Assembly (NCBI GenBank): GCA_022827945.1
Contig: JAJEIT010000035.1
Coordinates: forward strand, 1 to 64,000
DNA length: 64,000 bases
From: Dehalococcoidia bacterium
Lineage (GTDB): Bacteria > Chloroflexota > Dehalococcoidia > Tepidiformales > Tepidiformaceae
Reading direction: 5' to 3'
The notes beneath the pieces were generated by a model. The model saw only the letters and a program-made list of their open reading frames with translations. It ran no database searches and was not told the origin of the DNA. The position numbers were made by a program, and so were the translations under genes. Shown here in pieces: positions 31,104 through 41,278 of this stretch (positions within the stretch are counted from its first letter, which is position 1; the number at the start of each line of letters is the position of its first letter).

Positions 31104-33089
31104 ATGCCGACAACCTCCGTGGCGCCCTCGCGAACCGACGCCGAGGCCGCGTCGCCCGATGCCGGCGCGGCCCTGCAGAGCGCCACCGCACGACTGCTGG
31201 ATCTCCAGGATGAAGAAGGCGGCTGGGAAGGCGAGATGGTCTGGTGCCCGATGATCACGGCCCAGTGGGTGCTGCTCCAGCACATCATTGGCCGCCCGAT
31301 CGAGAGCGGGCGGCGGCGGCGCGTGCTGCGCTACTTCGAGCAGTCCCGGCTGCCGGGAGGGGTGTGGGGGCTGCACGAACACGGAGACCCCCACCTGTTC
31401 GTCACCACCCTGGTCTACGTCGCGTCGCGGCTGCTGGGCGTTGAACGGGACGATCCCCTGCTTGAGCCGGCGCGGCGGTTCCTGCAGGCGGAGGGGACGC
31501 TCGGCATCCCCAGCTGGGGCAAGTTCTGGCTCGCGCTGCTCAATCTGTACGACTGGCGCGGAATCCACCCCATCCTCCCGGAGCTGTGGCGCCTGCCCCG
31601 CCGCCTTCCCCTGCACCCCTCGAACTGGTACTGCCACACGCGGCTGATTTACATGGCCATGGCCGCGATCTATCCCCGTCGGTTCCAGGCCCCCGTCACG
31701 CCCCTGATCGAGAGCCTGCGCGAGGAGCTGTTCCCGCAGGGGTTCGAGAGCGCTGACTTCCCCGCGAGCCGCAATCACCTGCGTGAGGCCGACCTCTACT
31801 CGCGGCCGACCGTCTGGCTGCGGGCGGGCTACCTGGCCGCCGCTCTTCTCGAACGACTCCATCACCCCGGCCTGCGCGAGAACGCCATCGACGAGCTCGT
31901 CGGGCAGATCAAGTGGGAGCTGAATACCACCGACCACACCAGCATCTCTCCGGTGAGCGGGCTGCTCAACATCCTGGCCCTGTGGCTGCATGACCCTGAG
32001 GATGGTGACTGCCGGCGGGCCCTTGAACAGCTCGATCGCTGGTTCTGGGAAGACGAGGAGCAGGGAGCGCGCATGACCGGCGCGCGAAGCGCCTCGTGGG
32101 ACACTGGATTCGCCCTCCAGGCGCTGGCGGCCGCACCCGAGCTCCCCGGGGTGACGGACGCGCTTCGGCGGGGATCCGGCTTCTTGCGCGACCAGCAGAT
32201 CGATCACAGCTTCGACGGCTATCGCGAGGCGTACCGCAACGACCCGAACGGCGGCTGGTGTTTTGCCGGGGGCTGGCACGGCTGGCCGGTGACCGACTGC
32301 ACGGCCGAAGCCGTGCTCGGACTCCTCGCCGCGGACCGCTCTGGGGTCAATCCCAGGGCGCTCCGCGAGGCAGTTCGCTTCATGCTGCGTGGGCAGGGTC
32401 GCGATGGGGGATTCGGCAGCTACGAGGCGCAGCGCTCCACGATCGATCTTGAATGGTTGAACCCCGCCGAGATGTTTGGGGACTCGATGACCGAGCATTC
32501 GTTCGTCGAATGCACCGCCTCCTGCCTCGCAGCGCTGGTCGCCTGTCGGGAGCACTTCCCGGAGGTCATCGATCCCGCTGCCGAGCGCGCCATCTCGCGA
32601 GCCGACGCCTGGCTTCGGCGAACGCAGGCACGCGATGGATCGTGGCGCGGCGTCTGGGGCGTTCAGTTCATCTACGGCACCTTCTTCGGGATCAGGGGCC
32701 TGGTTGCCGGTGGCGCCCGGCCAAACGACCCGGCCCTGCGTCTGGCCTGCCGGTGGCTGCTGGATCGCCAGCGCGACGACGGGGGGTGGGGCGAGCACGT
32801 CAGCGGATGCATGACCGGCGAATACGTCGAGCACGAGCAGAGTCAGGTCATCCAGACCGCCTGGGCGTTGATTGCCCTCCTCGAGGCAGGGGAACCGGAC
32901 TGGACCGCCATCTCGCGTGGCGTCCGCTTCCTCATGGACTCGCAGTCCCCCGATGGCGCATGGCCCAAGCAGGACATGGCCGGCGTGTTCTTCCGTACCG
33001 CGCTCCTGGACTACGTGCTGTATCGCCAGTACTTCCCCCTGCACGCACTCGCGCTCTACGAAGCCAGGCGCAACGCGCGCAGCAGCTGA
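31104..33089 (+). CDS. Oxidosqualene cyclase-type triterpene cyclase
   Basis: 661 aa. Several QW repeats are visible (QDEEGGW at 35, QGRDGGF at 431, QARDGSW at 508, QRDDGGW at 556, QSPDGAW at 614). The catalytic acid motif is VTDCTAE (D398), the DCTAE form of oxidosqualene cyclases, not the DxDDT of squalene-hopene cyclases. Other OSC blocks are SWGKFWLALL, YCHTR (H178), NPAEMFGDSM and the C-terminal AGVFFRTALLDY. It probably cyclises 2,3-oxidosqualene to a sterol or other triterpenol. The frame is open from 30903 (GTG); I chose 31104 because its N-terminus matches bacterial OSC length. No squalene epoxidase is in the window. Confidence 0.88.
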   Translation: MPTTSVAPSRTDAEAASPDAGAALQSATARLLDLQDEEGGWEGEMVWCPMITAQWVLLQHIIGRPIESGRRRRVLRYFEQSRLPGGVWGLHEHGDPHLFVTTLVYVASRLLGVERDDPLLEPARRFLQAEGTLGIPSWGKFWLALLNLYDWRGIHPILPELWRLPRRLPLHPSNWYCHTRLIYMAMAAIYPRRFQAPVTPLIESLREELFPQGFESADFPASRNHLREADLYSRPTVWLRAGYLAAALLERLHHPGLRENAIDELVGQIKWELNTTDHTSISPVSGLLNILALWLHDPEDGDCRRALEQLDRWFWEDEEQGARMTGARSASWDTGFALQALAAAPELPGVTDALRRGSGFLRDQQIDHSFDGYREAYRNDPNGGWCFAGGWHGWPVTDCTAEAVLGLLAADRSGVNPRALREAVRFMLRGQGRDGGFGSYEAQRSTIDLEWLNPAEMFGDSMTEHSFVECTASCLAALVACREHFPEVIDPAAERAISRADAWLRRTQARDGSWRGVWGVQFIYGTFFGIRGLVAGGARPNDPALRLACRWLLDRQRDDGGWGEHVSGCMTGEYVEHEQSQVIQTAWALIALLEAGEPDWTAISRGVRFLMDSQSPDGAWPKQDMAGVFFRTALLDYVLYRQYFPLHALALYEARRNARSS

Positions 33090-33223
33090 CCGTCCCCGCA
33101 CGCCGCTTGCGTGCCAACCGGCGCTCGTCCTGACCGGCCGGGCACAGTCGTCCGCAGGTTGGACAGCGGCGCCGGGAGAACGGCGCGGCAAGGGCTGGCC
33201 TCGGTCCCTCGCGGTGACTCCCG

Positions 33224-33952
33224 CTACGCCCGCTTGCGGCTCAGTCGGTAGCCTGCGACGCCCGCGCCGAGAGCGACGACGGCGGCGAAGAGGGCGATCG
33301 CCCCTGCGGAACCCCCAGAGCCCTGCTCGATGCCGAGCCCCGCGTTGCCGGTGTCCGCAACGTCCGGGGCCTCGGCGCTCTTGGCCACGATCGTGAGGGT
33401 TACCCTCGCGACGCGGTCCCTCACGCCGCCGCCCAGCCCCACGGTGCCGCAGGGCGCGACGCCGTCCTCCGGATAGTCCCCGTCGGGTCCGGACCAGCAA
33501 GAGATTACGACCAGTTCGTGGTCGCCCGCCGGCAGATCGTCGGGCAATACGAAGGTCGCGGTGAATGCGCCGTCGGGCGGGGTGTCGTTCGGGTCGATGT
33601 GAAGGTGCTCGGCGATCCACAGGCCCGAGTCGTTGAACCTGCCTGCGTGGAGGTAGCTCGACGCAAGGTCGACGCTCGACACGCCGGCAATCGGCACGCC
33701 GCCGATCGTGATCGTCGAGGTGTAGATGAAGGCCTGGTCCGTCTCCACTCGGAAACCGGAGCCCTCGACCGTGATGCTCTCGCCCGGCCGCGCCTCGCTC
33801 ACGCTCAGGGTCAGCTGGGCGGTCGGTTCCTCGCTGTCGTCCTCCGCCTGGGCAGAGCCGCCCGCGAGGGTCAGCGCCGCAGCCGGCATCGCGGCCACGG
33901 CCAGCAGCGAAAGCAGGAGGCGGACGGCCGGCGTCGGTGGTCGCGTACCCAG
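33224..33952 (-). CDS. Secreted C-terminally anchored Ig-like protein (CTG start proposed)
   Basis: 242 aa if it starts at CTG 33952, which has AGGAG 7 nt upstream and yields a complete signal peptide (basic start, LLLSLLAVAAMPAAAL, cleavage near AQA). The first conventional start (GTG 33898) would cut the signal peptide in half. The body contains an Ig-like or TIG-like strand set (SEARPGESITVEGSGF) and a cysteine pair; the C-terminus has a linker, a transmembrane helix (about 215-237) and RKRA. It is therefore likely a cell-surface protein held by a tail anchor. Function unknown. Confidence 0.65.
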   Translation of the reverse strand: MGTRPPTPAVRLLLSLLAVAAMPAAALTLAGGSAQAEDDSEEPTAQLTLSVSEARPGESITVEGSGFRVETDQAFIYTSTITIGGVPIAGVSSVDLASSYLHAGRFNDSGLWIAEHLHIDPNDTPPDGAFTATFVLPDDLPAGDHELVVISCWSGPDGDYPEDGVAPCGTVGLGGGVRDRVARVTLTIVAKSAEAPDVADTGNAGLGIEQGSGGSAGAIALFAAVVALGAGVAGYRLSRKRA

Positions 33953-34098
33953 GGCGTATCTCCTGCGCAGGTAATTGGGCAGTGGATGAGCGGGATGTCG
34001 AGGCCCATCTTATCCGCAGCTCGCGCAGACGCGGGCGCGCGTCTGACGTCGCGGGCCCGCGCGCCCGAATCGACTCCCCTTCGGGAACTCGCCGCTGC

Positions 34099-34668
34099 CT
34101 AGCCGAGCAGGTAGCGCATCCACGGCCGGTCCCGGACCCACCCGATCCGTTCGACGAACGCGTCGAGACCGAGGATTCGCCCGGCGCCGAGCGCGCCGAG
34201 GACCAGGTACACGACGATGTAGACCAGGTAGTAGTCGACGAACAGGTCGTACTCCGGCGGGAACTGGGACAGGTAGAAGAGGAACATCATGATCCCGGCG
34301 AAGAAGAGCGCCGACCGCGTCGCGGCGCCGAAGAAGATGGCGAAGCCCATCAGGATCTGCCCGTAGGTCACCAGCGGTTCGATCACGGACAGGGCCGTGG
34401 CGTTCGCGCCAAGATCGGTGAACCAGTCGTGCAGGGGCCCGCTGGTCGCGTGGGTCAGGAAGCCCTCGGCGGAGAACCCGTTGATGGCCTTGTCGAACCC
34501 GGCCCAGAGGAAGATCCAGCCCATCAGCAGCCGCAGGAGCACCGTGAACGGCACGACGATCCGGTGGAAGAGAAACGCCACCTCCCCATCGCCAACCGTT
34601 AGGCGGAAGAGGCTCTCCCCTCCGCCCGCTTCTCCACCGCCGCCGTTCGAGCCGTTTTGACGTGACAT
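34099..34668 (-). CDS. DoxX-family membrane protein
   Basis: 189 aa. AAGGAGGTG precedes the ATG at 34668. After a glycine-rich N-terminus, four hydrophobic helices carry the DoxX-like features LLRLLMGWIFLWAGFDKAINGF, YGQILMGFAIFFGAATR and a final DYYLVYIVVYLVLGALGAGR. DoxX-like proteins occur in quinone-linked sulfur or redox processes, but many are uncharacterised. No electron-transfer partner is adjacent. Confidence 0.78.
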   Translation of the reverse strand: MSRQNGSNGGGGEAGGGESLFRLTVGDGEVAFLFHRIVVPFTVLLRLLMGWIFLWAGFDKAINGFSAEGFLTHATSGPLHDWFTDLGANATALSVIEPLVTYGQILMGFAIFFGAATRSALFFAGIMMFLFYLSQFPPEYDLFVDYYLVYIVVYLVLGALGAGRILGLDAFVERIGWVRDRPWMRYLLG

Positions 34669-34786
34669 GGTGCACCTCCTTCTCGTGGCGAGACGTTCGG
34701 GTGCAGCTTGTCTGCCACTCGATCCAGCGTAGCAGCCGGCTCTCGAAGCTGGCCCCCCGCAGGGAACGATTCCCGCGCCGGCCGCA

Positions 34787-34792
34787 TACACT
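34787..34792 (+). promoter_or_regulatory. -10-like hexamer upstream of lipoprotein gene
   Basis: TACACT, 27 nt before the GTG at 34820; a GGGAGGAG ribosome binding site lies between. No clear -35. Confidence 0.35.
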
Positions 34793-34819
34793 GTCTGTGG
34801 CGGGAGAGGGAGGAGTCCG

Positions 34820-35602
34820 GTGGCCCTTCTCGTGTCGCGCGTCCTCGCTGTCGCCGCGCTGGCTGCGCTTGCCGCCGCGACGGTCGCCTGCAGCGCATCC
34901 GGTTCCACGGGCGTCATCTCCGGTGAGGTGCGCTTTGCCCGCGAGGTCGACCTGCCCGAAGGCGCCGTCGTCACCGTCCGGCTCCTCGATACGTCCCTGG
35001 CCGACGCACCTTCCGTGGAGCTCGGCCGCGACGTGATCGAGAACGCGGAACGCCTCCCGGTTCGCTTCCGCATCGAGTACGACCCGGACGAGGTCTCCGA
35101 CCGCAACGAGTACTCCCTCAGCGCCGACGTCAGGCGCGGTGACGAGCTGCTCTACGTCAACGACACCGTCCACACCGTCCTCACACGGGGCGCTCCCCGC
35201 AACAGCGATGTCGTGGTCGTCTCCACCAACCCCTTCGACGTATGCGTCGAGCCCCTGCCGGGCGTGCTCCACTCGAGCTTCGACGATCAAGATCTGCCCG
35301 ACGGGGCCGTCCTCCACGTTCGCCTGGTCGACGTCACCGACCCCGAGGAGTCGGTCGTCGTCACGCAGGCGACCCTGGGCGACCTCGGCGGCTTCCCGAT
35401 CGAGTTCGAGCTCCCCCACGAGGGCGTCGAGATCAGCCGCCACCACCGCTACGAGCTGGAAGCCGAAGTCGTGGCCGGAGGCGAGGTCCTCTACCACATC
35501 CCCAGGGAGGAGTGGCGCCGCACCTGGCTCCCGCACTGCCCGAACGCCGACCTCCGGCTCGTCAACGACCTGTTTCCCGCCGGCGAGTTTCCCGAGGAAT
35601 AG
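34820..35602 (+). CDS. Lipoprotein with two YbaY-like domains
   Basis: 260 aa from GTG with GGAGGAG upstream. Signal peptide with lipobox ATVAC; the lipidated cysteine would be C24. Two homologous beta-rich repeats follow, about 32-135 and 140-255, each starting with a strand then [13 protein letters not shown] or [14 protein letters not shown], ending near ELLYVND / EVLYHIP. These match the YbaY / 'type III secretion pilotin-like' lipoprotein domain. Likely an outer-leaflet or surface lipoprotein of unknown role. Confidence 0.78.
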   Translation: MALLVSRVLAVAALAALAAATVACSASGSTGVISGEVRFAREVDLPEGAVVTVRLLDTSLADAPSVELGRDVIENAERLPVRFRIEYDPDEVSDRNEYSLSADVRRGDELLYVNDTVHTVLTRGAPRNSDVVVVSTNPFDVCVEPLPGVLHSSFDDQDLPDGAVLHVRLVDVTDPEESVVVTQATLGDLGGFPIEFELPHEGVEISRHHRYELEAEVVAGGEVLYHIPREEWRRTWLPHCPNADLRLVNDLFPAGEFPEE

Positions 35603-35736
35603 GCCGGCGCGCCGGGCGGCCTTACGGAACGTGGACTCCGGACCCCGTACCATGGAGGCCGCAGCGGAGGATCCGGCGCCATCGAGTCGCTCCGGGCCGC
35701 CCGCCGCAACACACGCACGGATCGAGAGGCGCAGCC

Positions 35737-36389
<653 letters not shown>

Positions 36390-36393
<4 letters not shown>

Positions 36394-37370
36394 CCCGCGC
36401 TGCTCTCCCGGATGAGGCTCAGGTACGCCTCCTCCAGCGACGGCTCCCGCGTGACGATGCTCTGGATCGCGTCCGCCCCCGCCAGGTTCCGCACGCCGGA
36501 GGCGATATCCCGCCCCGCATCCGCGTAGACCTTCACCCGCTGCGCCGCCCCCTCCATGTCCGACTCGACCGCCGTAACGCCCCGCAGGCCCCGCAGCCGG
36601 TCCGCGAGCCCTGGCGTGGCCGCTCGCAGCGTCACCTCGGTCACCTGTCCCCGGCCGAACCGCCGCTTCAACCCCTCCGGCGTGTCGAGCGCCACCAGCC
36701 TTCCGTGGTCGATCACCGCGATGCGCTCGCAGAGGACGTCCGCCTCCAGCATGTAGTGCGTTGTGAGCAGCACCGTCTTCCCCCGCTCCCGCAGCTCCGG
36801 GACGAGCCGCCGGAAGTCCTGCGCTGCCTCCGGGTCCAGCCCGATCGTGGGCTCGTCCATGAAGATCACGTCCGGATCCGGCAGCAGCCCCCGTGCGACG
36901 TGCAGCCGCTGCCGCATCCCCCGCGAGTACTGCTCGACCTTGCGGTCGGCGGCGTGCGTCAGCCCCACCTCCTCCAGCGCCGCGTCCGCCCGCTCCGCCC
37001 CTCTCCGGGGGCTCATCAGGTAGAGCGAGGCGAAGTACTGGAGGTTCTGCCGCCCCGTGAGGCGCTCGTAGAGGCCCCGCTCACCCCCGAGTATGAGCCC
37101 GATGCGCCGCCGCACCTCGCCAGCCGCCTTCACCGCGTCGTGCCCCATCACGTGCGCCGAGCCTGCCGTCGGGATCAGGAGCGTCGAGAAGATGCGGATG
37201 GCGGTCGTCTTCCCCGCCCCGTTCGGCCCCAGCACCCCGTACACCTCCCCCGGCCGCACCTGCAGGCTGAGCGAGTCCAGCGCCACCACCTCCTCCACCT
37301 GGCCCGTCAGCCTCCGCGAGCGAAACACGCGCCGCAGCTCCGCACACTCGATTGCGTAACCGCCCGTCAT
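36390..37370 (-). CDS. ABC transporter ATP-binding protein (ABC-2 exporter)
   Basis: 326 aa. Walker [10 protein letters not shown], signature YSRGMRQRL, Walker [15 protein letters not shown] and the switch histidine in [11 protein letters not shown] are all present. The C-terminal 80 residues are the extension usual in DrrA/NatA-like exporter ATPases. It is last in a three-gene leftward operon behind two permeases. Substrate unknown; drug, lipid or polysaccharide export are typical of the family. Confidence 0.92.
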
Positions 37371-37379
37371 CGACTGCTC

Positions 37380-38183
37380 CTATCCCGCTCGCGCCAGCAC
37401 GCCGCGTCGCTTCGCCTGCACCTCGGCCAGCCGGAAGAGCAGCAGCCCTACCACGCCGTACCCCAGTCCAAGCATCGCCTCCCGCGCGAGGTCGGGCCAG
37501 TAGCCCGAGCTCGGCCCGCCCGCGAACGCTTCCCGCAGTCCGTCCAGCCCGTGTGTCACCGGCAGCATCTGCCCGATTTCGAACAGCACCACCGGCAGCT
37601 CCGCGGTGGGAATGATGATCCCGGTCAGGCTCAGGAGGAGCCCGTCGAGGATGGCGATCCAGTTCGCCCAGCCCGTGCCCGAGAGCAGGATCAGCGTCGC
37701 CACGAACAGCGAGAACAGCATCGTCGAGAACGTCATCACCGCGAAGGTAGTGATCAGGCCGCCCCAGTCGACCTGCGCGAACCCGAGGTTCAGGAAGATC
37801 GCCGCCGACACGAGCACGCTGGCCGCGACAAGGGCTGCGTTGGGCACGTGCAGGATGCAGCGGCTGAAGTAGAGCATGCCCCGGTTCACCGGCGAGGCGT
37901 ACACCGCCGCCAGCGTCCCGAAGGCGGCGTCGCGGTAGAGCGATTGCATCACGCCTCCCGCGATAATCCGCCCGACCGAGTAGCCGGCGAGCCCCACCGC
38001 GTAGCCCCGCGCCGTCTCCTCGTCCAGCGCGTACTGCGCGAGGAAGCCGAACATCATCACCGCCAGCACCGGTCGCAGCACCACGTTCGATACGTAGCTC
38101 ACGGGCGTCAGCCATAGGAACAGCCCCCGGTACGACAGGTACGACTGAACGGCGAAGCGGCCCGCGGCCGTCAGCATCCTCAC
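37380..38183 (-). CDS. ABC-2 type permease
   Basis: 267 aa with about six hydrophobic helices and the ABC-2 C-terminal pattern (LTGIIIPTAELPVVLFEIGQMLPVTHGLDGLR). It starts at GTG 38183, overlapping the upstream permease stop as GTGA. The cognate ATPase begins 9 bp downstream. Confidence 0.85.
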   Translation of the reverse strand: MRMLTAAGRFAVQSYLSYRGLFLWLTPVSYVSNVVLRPVLAVMMFGFLAQYALDEETARGYAVGLAGYSVGRIIAGGVMQSLYRDAAFGTLAAVYASPVNRGMLYFSRCILHVPNAALVAASVLVSAAIFLNLGFAQVDWGGLITTFAVMTFSTMLFSLFVATLILLSGTGWANWIAILDGLLLSLTGIIIPTAELPVVLFEIGQMLPVTHGLDGLREAFAGGPSSGYWPDLAREAMLGLGYGVVGLLLFRLAEVQAKRRGVLARAG

Positions 38184-38962
38184 AGGGCCAGGTCTCCCGA
38201 AATTCGCACCTTGCGCTCAACCGCCCGCAGCAGCGCCTGGGCCAGCCCGAAGAACACCACCATCAGCAGCACGCCCAGCGCTAGCTGACCGGCGATCTCC
38301 GCCCACGGCGCCCCGCGGATGGAGCCGTCGACCGCCCGCATCGCCCAGGCCGTCGGCCAGAACCAGGTGAACACCTCCAGGCCGAGCGGAAGCACGGGCG
38401 CCGCGAACGTGAACCCGCTGATGACTGCGGCGAAGGGACGTACCGCGTTCGTGAACCCGCTCCGCTCCCGCGAGAGCACCATCAGCGGCGAGAGCACGAG
38501 GCCGAGGCACAGCAGCGTGACGTACCCGAACACCGCCGAGAGTGCGAAGAGCGGCGCGTTCGTGACCTGGAGCGGCACGTCCGCGATCGCGACGATCGTG
38601 AGGACGCCGCCGCCCGCTCCCACCAGCCCCAGCGTCAGGTCGGAGGCGACCCGCCCCGCGAGAATCACGAACAGCGGCGTACGCGTCAGGATGCTCGGCC
38701 CGAGCGTTCCCAGCGAGAACTCCGTCTGCAGCGAGAACCCCGTGCGGAAGGCCGCCCCGTTCCAGACCCCGAACAGGACCACCCCCACGCACAGGTAGGT
38801 GAAGATCGCCTCGTCGCCCCGCGAGTTCGCCACCCACGCCACCACCGCCGCTGTCGGCACGCCCGTGGTCAGCCCCATTAGGAACGAGTCGAAGTTGCGG
38901 CCCTCGCGCAGCCCCTTCGCATACGCGCCCCGGAAGGCGTGTACGTAGCCCAACTCGATCAC
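38180..38962 (-). CDS. ABC-2 type permease (first gene of the exporter operon)
   Basis: 260 aa with about six hydrophobic helices and a C-terminal region (PVLPLGLEVFTWFWPTAWAMRAVDGS) aligned with the one in its partner permease. The two permeases presumably form a heterodimer served by the single ATPase gene. Confidence 0.83.
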   Translation of the reverse strand: MIELGYVHAFRGAYAKGLREGRNFDSFLMGLTTGVPTAAVVAWVANSRGDEAIFTYLCVGVVLFGVWNGAAFRTGFSLQTEFSLGTLGPSILTRTPLFVILAGRVASDLTLGLVGAGGGVLTIVAIADVPLQVTNAPLFALSAVFGYVTLLCLGLVLSPLMVLSRERSGFTNAVRPFAAVISGFTFAAPVLPLGLEVFTWFWPTAWAMRAVDGSIRGAPWAEIAGQLALGVLLMVVFFGLAQALLRAVERKVRISGDLAL

Positions 38963-39080
38963 TTGTGCTCTCCTGAGAGCACGTTCACGCTGAAGTGCGA
39001 CACCCCTGACAGACTACAGCCGAATATCGCAGGTGGCCGGAGCGCCCCCACCATGACCACATAAGCCTGAGGAGTCCGAA

Positions 39081-40469
39081 GTGACTGACATCCGCATCGA
39101 GTCCGACACGATGGGAACCGTCGAGGTTCCCGCCGATCGCTACTGGGGCGCTCAGACCCAGCGCTCCCTGCAGAACTTCCGCATCGGCGGCGAACGCATG
39201 CCCCGGCCCATCCTCCGCGCCCTCGGCATCGTCAAGCACGCCTCCGCGACCACCAACGAGGGGCTGGGCAAGCTCGACGCCGGCCTCGCCGGCGCTATCC
39301 GCGCCGCTGCCGGGCAGGTCATCGACGGCGACCTCGACGACCACTTCCCCCTCGTCGTCTGGCAGACCGGCTCGGGCACGCAATCGAACATGAACGCCAA
39401 CGAGGTCATCTCGAACCGCGCCATCGAGCTCCTCGGCGGCGAGATCGGCTCCAAGTCGCCCGTCCACCCCAACGACCACGTCAACATGTCCCAGTCCTCG
39501 AACGACGTCTTCCCGGGGGCGATGGCGGTCGCCACCGCCGAGCAGACCGTGCACCACCTCGTCCCCGGCCTCCAGCACCTCCGCGACGCCCTCCAGGCGA
39601 AGGCCGACGAGTGGTCCGAGATCGTCAAGATCGGCCGCACCCACTTTATGGACGCGGTCCCGCTCACGCTCGGGCAGGAGTTCAGCGGCTACGTCCAGCA
39701 GGTCTCCTACGGCATCGAACGCGCCGAAGGAGTGCTCCCTCGCCTCTACGAGCTCGCCCTGGGCGGCACCGCCGTGGGGACCGGCATCAACTCGCATCCC
39801 GAGTACGCGGGGCGGGTCGCCGCGGAGATCGCCCGCTACACAGGCCTCCCCTTCGTGACCGCCCCCAACAAGTTCGAGGCCCTCGCCGCCCACGACGCCC
39901 AGGTCGAGCTGGCCGGCGCCCTCAACACGATCGCCGTGTCCCTCATGAAGATCGCGAACGACGTGCGCATGCTCGGCTCCGGCCCCCGCGCCGGCCTCGG
40001 CGAGCTGCAGCTCCCCGCAAACGAGCCCGGCTCCTCGATCATGCCCGGCAAGGTCAACCCGACGCAGTCCGAGGCCATGACGATGGTCTGCGCGCAGGTC
40101 ATGGGCAACGCCGTCTCCGTTTCCGTCGCCGGGGCCACCGGCCACTTCGAGCTCAACGTCTTCAAGCCGGTCATCGCCTTCAACAACCTGCAGAGCATCC
40201 GCCTCCTCGGCGACGCGGCCGTCTCCTTCACCGACAACTGCATCGCCGGCGCGGAGCCCAACCTGCAGCGCATCGACGAGCTTATGCGCTCATCCCTGAT
40301 GCTCGTCACCGCCCTCAACCCCCACATCGGCTACGACAACGCCGCCGCCATCGCCAAGAAGGCGCACGCCGACAACAGCACCCTGCTCGAGGCCGGCCTT
40401 GCGCTCGGCCTCCTCACCGAGGAGCAGTTCGCCGAGTGGGTCCGCCCCGAGGACATGACCCGACCGTGA
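39081..40469 (+). CDS. fumC: Class II fumarate hydratase
   Basis: 462 aa from a GTG preceded by GAGGAG. Superfamily signature [11 protein letters not shown] is intact, as are the substrate-binding [28 protein letters not shown] and [12 protein letters not shown] blocks. It interconverts fumarate and malate in the TCA cycle; it is oxygen-stable and iron-free. No other TCA gene is adjacent. Confidence 0.96.
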   Translation: MTDIRIESDTMGTVEVPADRYWGAQTQRSLQNFRIGGERMPRPILRALGIVKHASATTNEGLGKLDAGLAGAIRAAAGQVIDGDLDDHFPLVVWQTGSGTQSNMNANEVISNRAIELLGGEIGSKSPVHPNDHVNMSQSSNDVFPGAMAVATAEQTVHHLVPGLQHLRDALQAKADEWSEIVKIGRTHFMDAVPLTLGQEFSGYVQQVSYGIERAEGVLPRLYELALGGTAVGTGINSHPEYAGRVAAEIARYTGLPFVTAPNKFEALAAHDAQVELAGALNTIAVSLMKIANDVRMLGSGPRAGLGELQLPANEPGSSIMPGKVNPTQSEAMTMVCAQVMGNAVSVSVAGATGHFELNVFKPVIAFNNLQSIRLLGDAAVSFTDNCIAGAEPNLQRIDELMRSSLMLVTALNPHIGYDNAAAIAKKAHADNSTLLEAGLALGLLTEEQFAEWVRPEDMTRP

Positions 40470-40493
40470 GCCCGCCGCCAGGGCGCTGCTGTC

Positions 40494-41213
40494 GTGGCTG
40501 ACGGGAACCTTCCCGCCGCCCTCCTCGTCGACCTCGACGACACCATCCTCGACGCGCACCGGAATCCCGACGAGGCCTGGGTCAGCGTCTGCCGCGAGTT
40601 CGCCGGCCGCCTCGGCGCCGCCTCTCCGGAAGACCTCCATACGGCGATCATCGAGTCCCGCGATTGGATCTGGGGCGACCCCGAGCGCTCGCGCCGAGCC
40701 CGCCTCAACATGACCGGCACGCGTCGCGTCATCGTGCGGCGGGCACTGGAGAGCCTGCGCCTCCCCTACTCCGCCGCGACGGAGGCCATGGCCGACCGCT
40801 TCACCGCCCTCCGCGACCAGGCGATACGGCCCTTCCCCGGCGCCATCGACACCCTCCAGCGCCTGAACGAGGCGGGCATCCGCCTCGCCGTGCTCAGCAA
40901 CGGCGACGGCCCGACCCAGCGCGGGAAGATCGAGCGGTTCGCCCTCGAAGGCTACTTCGACCACATCCAGATCGAAGGCGAGTTCGGTGTCGGCAAGCCC
41001 GACGAGCGGGCCTTCCGGAACGCCCTCGCGGCCCTGGGCGTCGAGCCCGAGGAAGCCTGGATGGTCGGCGACAACCTGCAGGCCGACATCCGCGGCGCCC
41101 AGCAGGTGGGCATCTACGCCATCTGGGTCGACTCCGCCGGCGCCGGCCTGCCCGAAGGCACCCTGGTCCGCCCCGACAGGATTATCGGCGCGCTCTCCGA
41201 CCTCATCGCCTGA
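40494..41213 (+). CDS. HAD-family hydrolase
   Basis: 239 aa from GTG. HAD motif I LLVDLDDTILD (nucleophile and acid aspartates), motif II LAVLSNGDG, motif III lysine in GVGKPDERAF and motif IV WMVGDNLQADI are all visible, with a helical cap between motifs I and II. Probably a small-molecule phosphatase; substrate unknown. It starts 24 bp after fumC. Confidence 0.87.
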   Translation: MADGNLPAALLVDLDDTILDAHRNPDEAWVSVCREFAGRLGAASPEDLHTAIIESRDWIWGDPERSRRARLNMTGTRRVIVRRALESLRLPYSAATEAMADRFTALRDQAIRPFPGAIDTLQRLNEAGIRLAVLSNGDGPTQRGKIERFALEGYFDHIQIEGEFGVGKPDERAFRNALAALGVEPEEAWMVGDNLQADIRGAQQVGIYAIWVDSAGAGLPEGTLVRPDRIIGALSDLIA

Positions 41214-41252
41214 ACTGTCGCCAGGGGCCGGGCCCCTGAGAGGCGATCGCGC

Positions 41253-41258
41253 TACAGT
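41253..41258 (+). promoter_or_regulatory. -10-like hexamer before the methyltransferase
   Basis: TACAGT, 20 nt before the chosen ATG at 41279, which has its own GGGAG. An ATG at 41261 lies only 2 nt from the hexamer and is therefore unlikely to be used. Confidence 0.35.
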
Positions 41259-41278
41259 CGATGGCAGGGAGACGCGCC

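Noticed and set aside
31104-33089. Assignment of the cyclase as squalene-hopene cyclase
   Set aside because: Lacks the DxDDT acid motif; has VTDCTAE and OSC-specific blocks instead.
33096-33113. Terminator after the cyclase gene
   Set aside because: GCACGC/GCGTGC forms a short hairpin but no T run follows on either strand; too weak to call.
31101-33620. 839-codon minus-strand frame opposite the cyclase
   Set aside because: No domain; the plus-strand frame contains repeated QW motifs and the catalytic DCTAE.
26300-34098. Integrative element bounded by tRNA-Asn and a direct repeat
   Set aside because: No repeat of the tRNA 3' end and no integrase were found by eye; kept only as a possible accessory segment.
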